Below, one piece after another: positions 5,229-5,245 of a DNA stretch of 5,245 nt. Location: NCBI GenBank assembly GCA_002423285.1, contig DIVF01000035.1, positions 1-5,245 on the forward strand, given 5' to 3'. Both the position numbers and the translations under genes were made by a program. Each line of letters begins with the position of its first letter. Within the stretch, counting starts at the first letter, position 1. Source of the DNA: Micavibrio sp. UBA6139 (GTDB taxonomy: Bacteria > Pseudomonadota > Alphaproteobacteria > Micavibrionales > Micavibrionaceae). Below the pieces are notes generated by a model that made no database searches, was not told the DNA's origin, and saw only the letters and a list, made by a program, of their open reading frames with translations.

Positions 5229-5245
5229 TGGTTGCGGGAGTAGGA
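5229..5245 (-). tRNA. 3' end of a tRNA, probably initiator tRNA; likely attachment core
   Basis: Read on the minus strand, the last 17 bases are TCCTACTCCCGCAACCA. This is a tRNA 3' end: T-stem strand CCTAC, acceptor strand TCCCGCA, discriminator A and encoded CCA. The G-C-rich acceptor with A at position 72 resembles bacterial initiator tRNA(fMet), which has an unpaired C1-A72; the first base and anticodon lie outside the window, so identity is not proved. The tRNA body extends to the right, and the element begins at its 3' end, the usual target of tyrosine recombinases. No second copy of these 17 bases occurs in the window, so the other end of the element must lie further left. Confidence 0.7.

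Overview
The window is the integrase-proximal part of a small integrated mobile element lying against the 3' end of a tRNA gene. All credible genes are on the minus strand. The roughly balanced base composition, Shine-Dalgarno-led genes and protein types suggest a Pseudomonadota host, perhaps an alphaproteobacterium. That placement is an inference from protein style only; no host housekeeping gene other than the tRNA end is present.

Layout from right to left, which is the direction of transcription. At 5229-5245 is the 3' end of a minus-strand tRNA, probably the initiator tRNA, which is the likely attachment core. Next comes a compact tRNA-side terminator (5168-5196). The non-coding stretch 4928-5228 carries repeated TGTCCCAT(G) boxes in both orientations, which read as integrase arm-type sites, plus an IHF-like site. 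A tyrosine recombinase follows (3839-4927). It overlaps by 26 bp an unrecognised 207-residue protein (3241-3864). A 102-bp gap then holds an operator-like palindrome and an RNA structure able to hide the next ribosome binding site. After it come three genes joined by two ATGA overlaps: an AlpA/excisionase-type regulator (2911-3138), a probable winged-helix DNA-binding protein (2555-2914), and a large primase-like plus RecA/KaiC-type ATPase replication protein (303-2558). The left 302 bp contain two mutually exclusive hairpins and a dense cluster of CCAGA/TCTGG repeats, a plausible replication origin. They may also contain the first codons of a further gene that runs off the left edge.

The set integrase, AlpA, small DNA-binding protein and primase/helicase with possible iterons downstream matches the int-alpA-rep core known from Gram-negative phage-inducible chromosomal islands and related satellites. 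The integrase would recombine at the tRNA, AlpA would act as excisionase or activator, and the replication protein would amplify the excised form. No capsid, terminase or conjugation gene is visible, so satellite status is an inference. The least explained parts are the 207-residue protein, the SD-masking leader before alpA, and the hairpin and repeat region after the replication gene.
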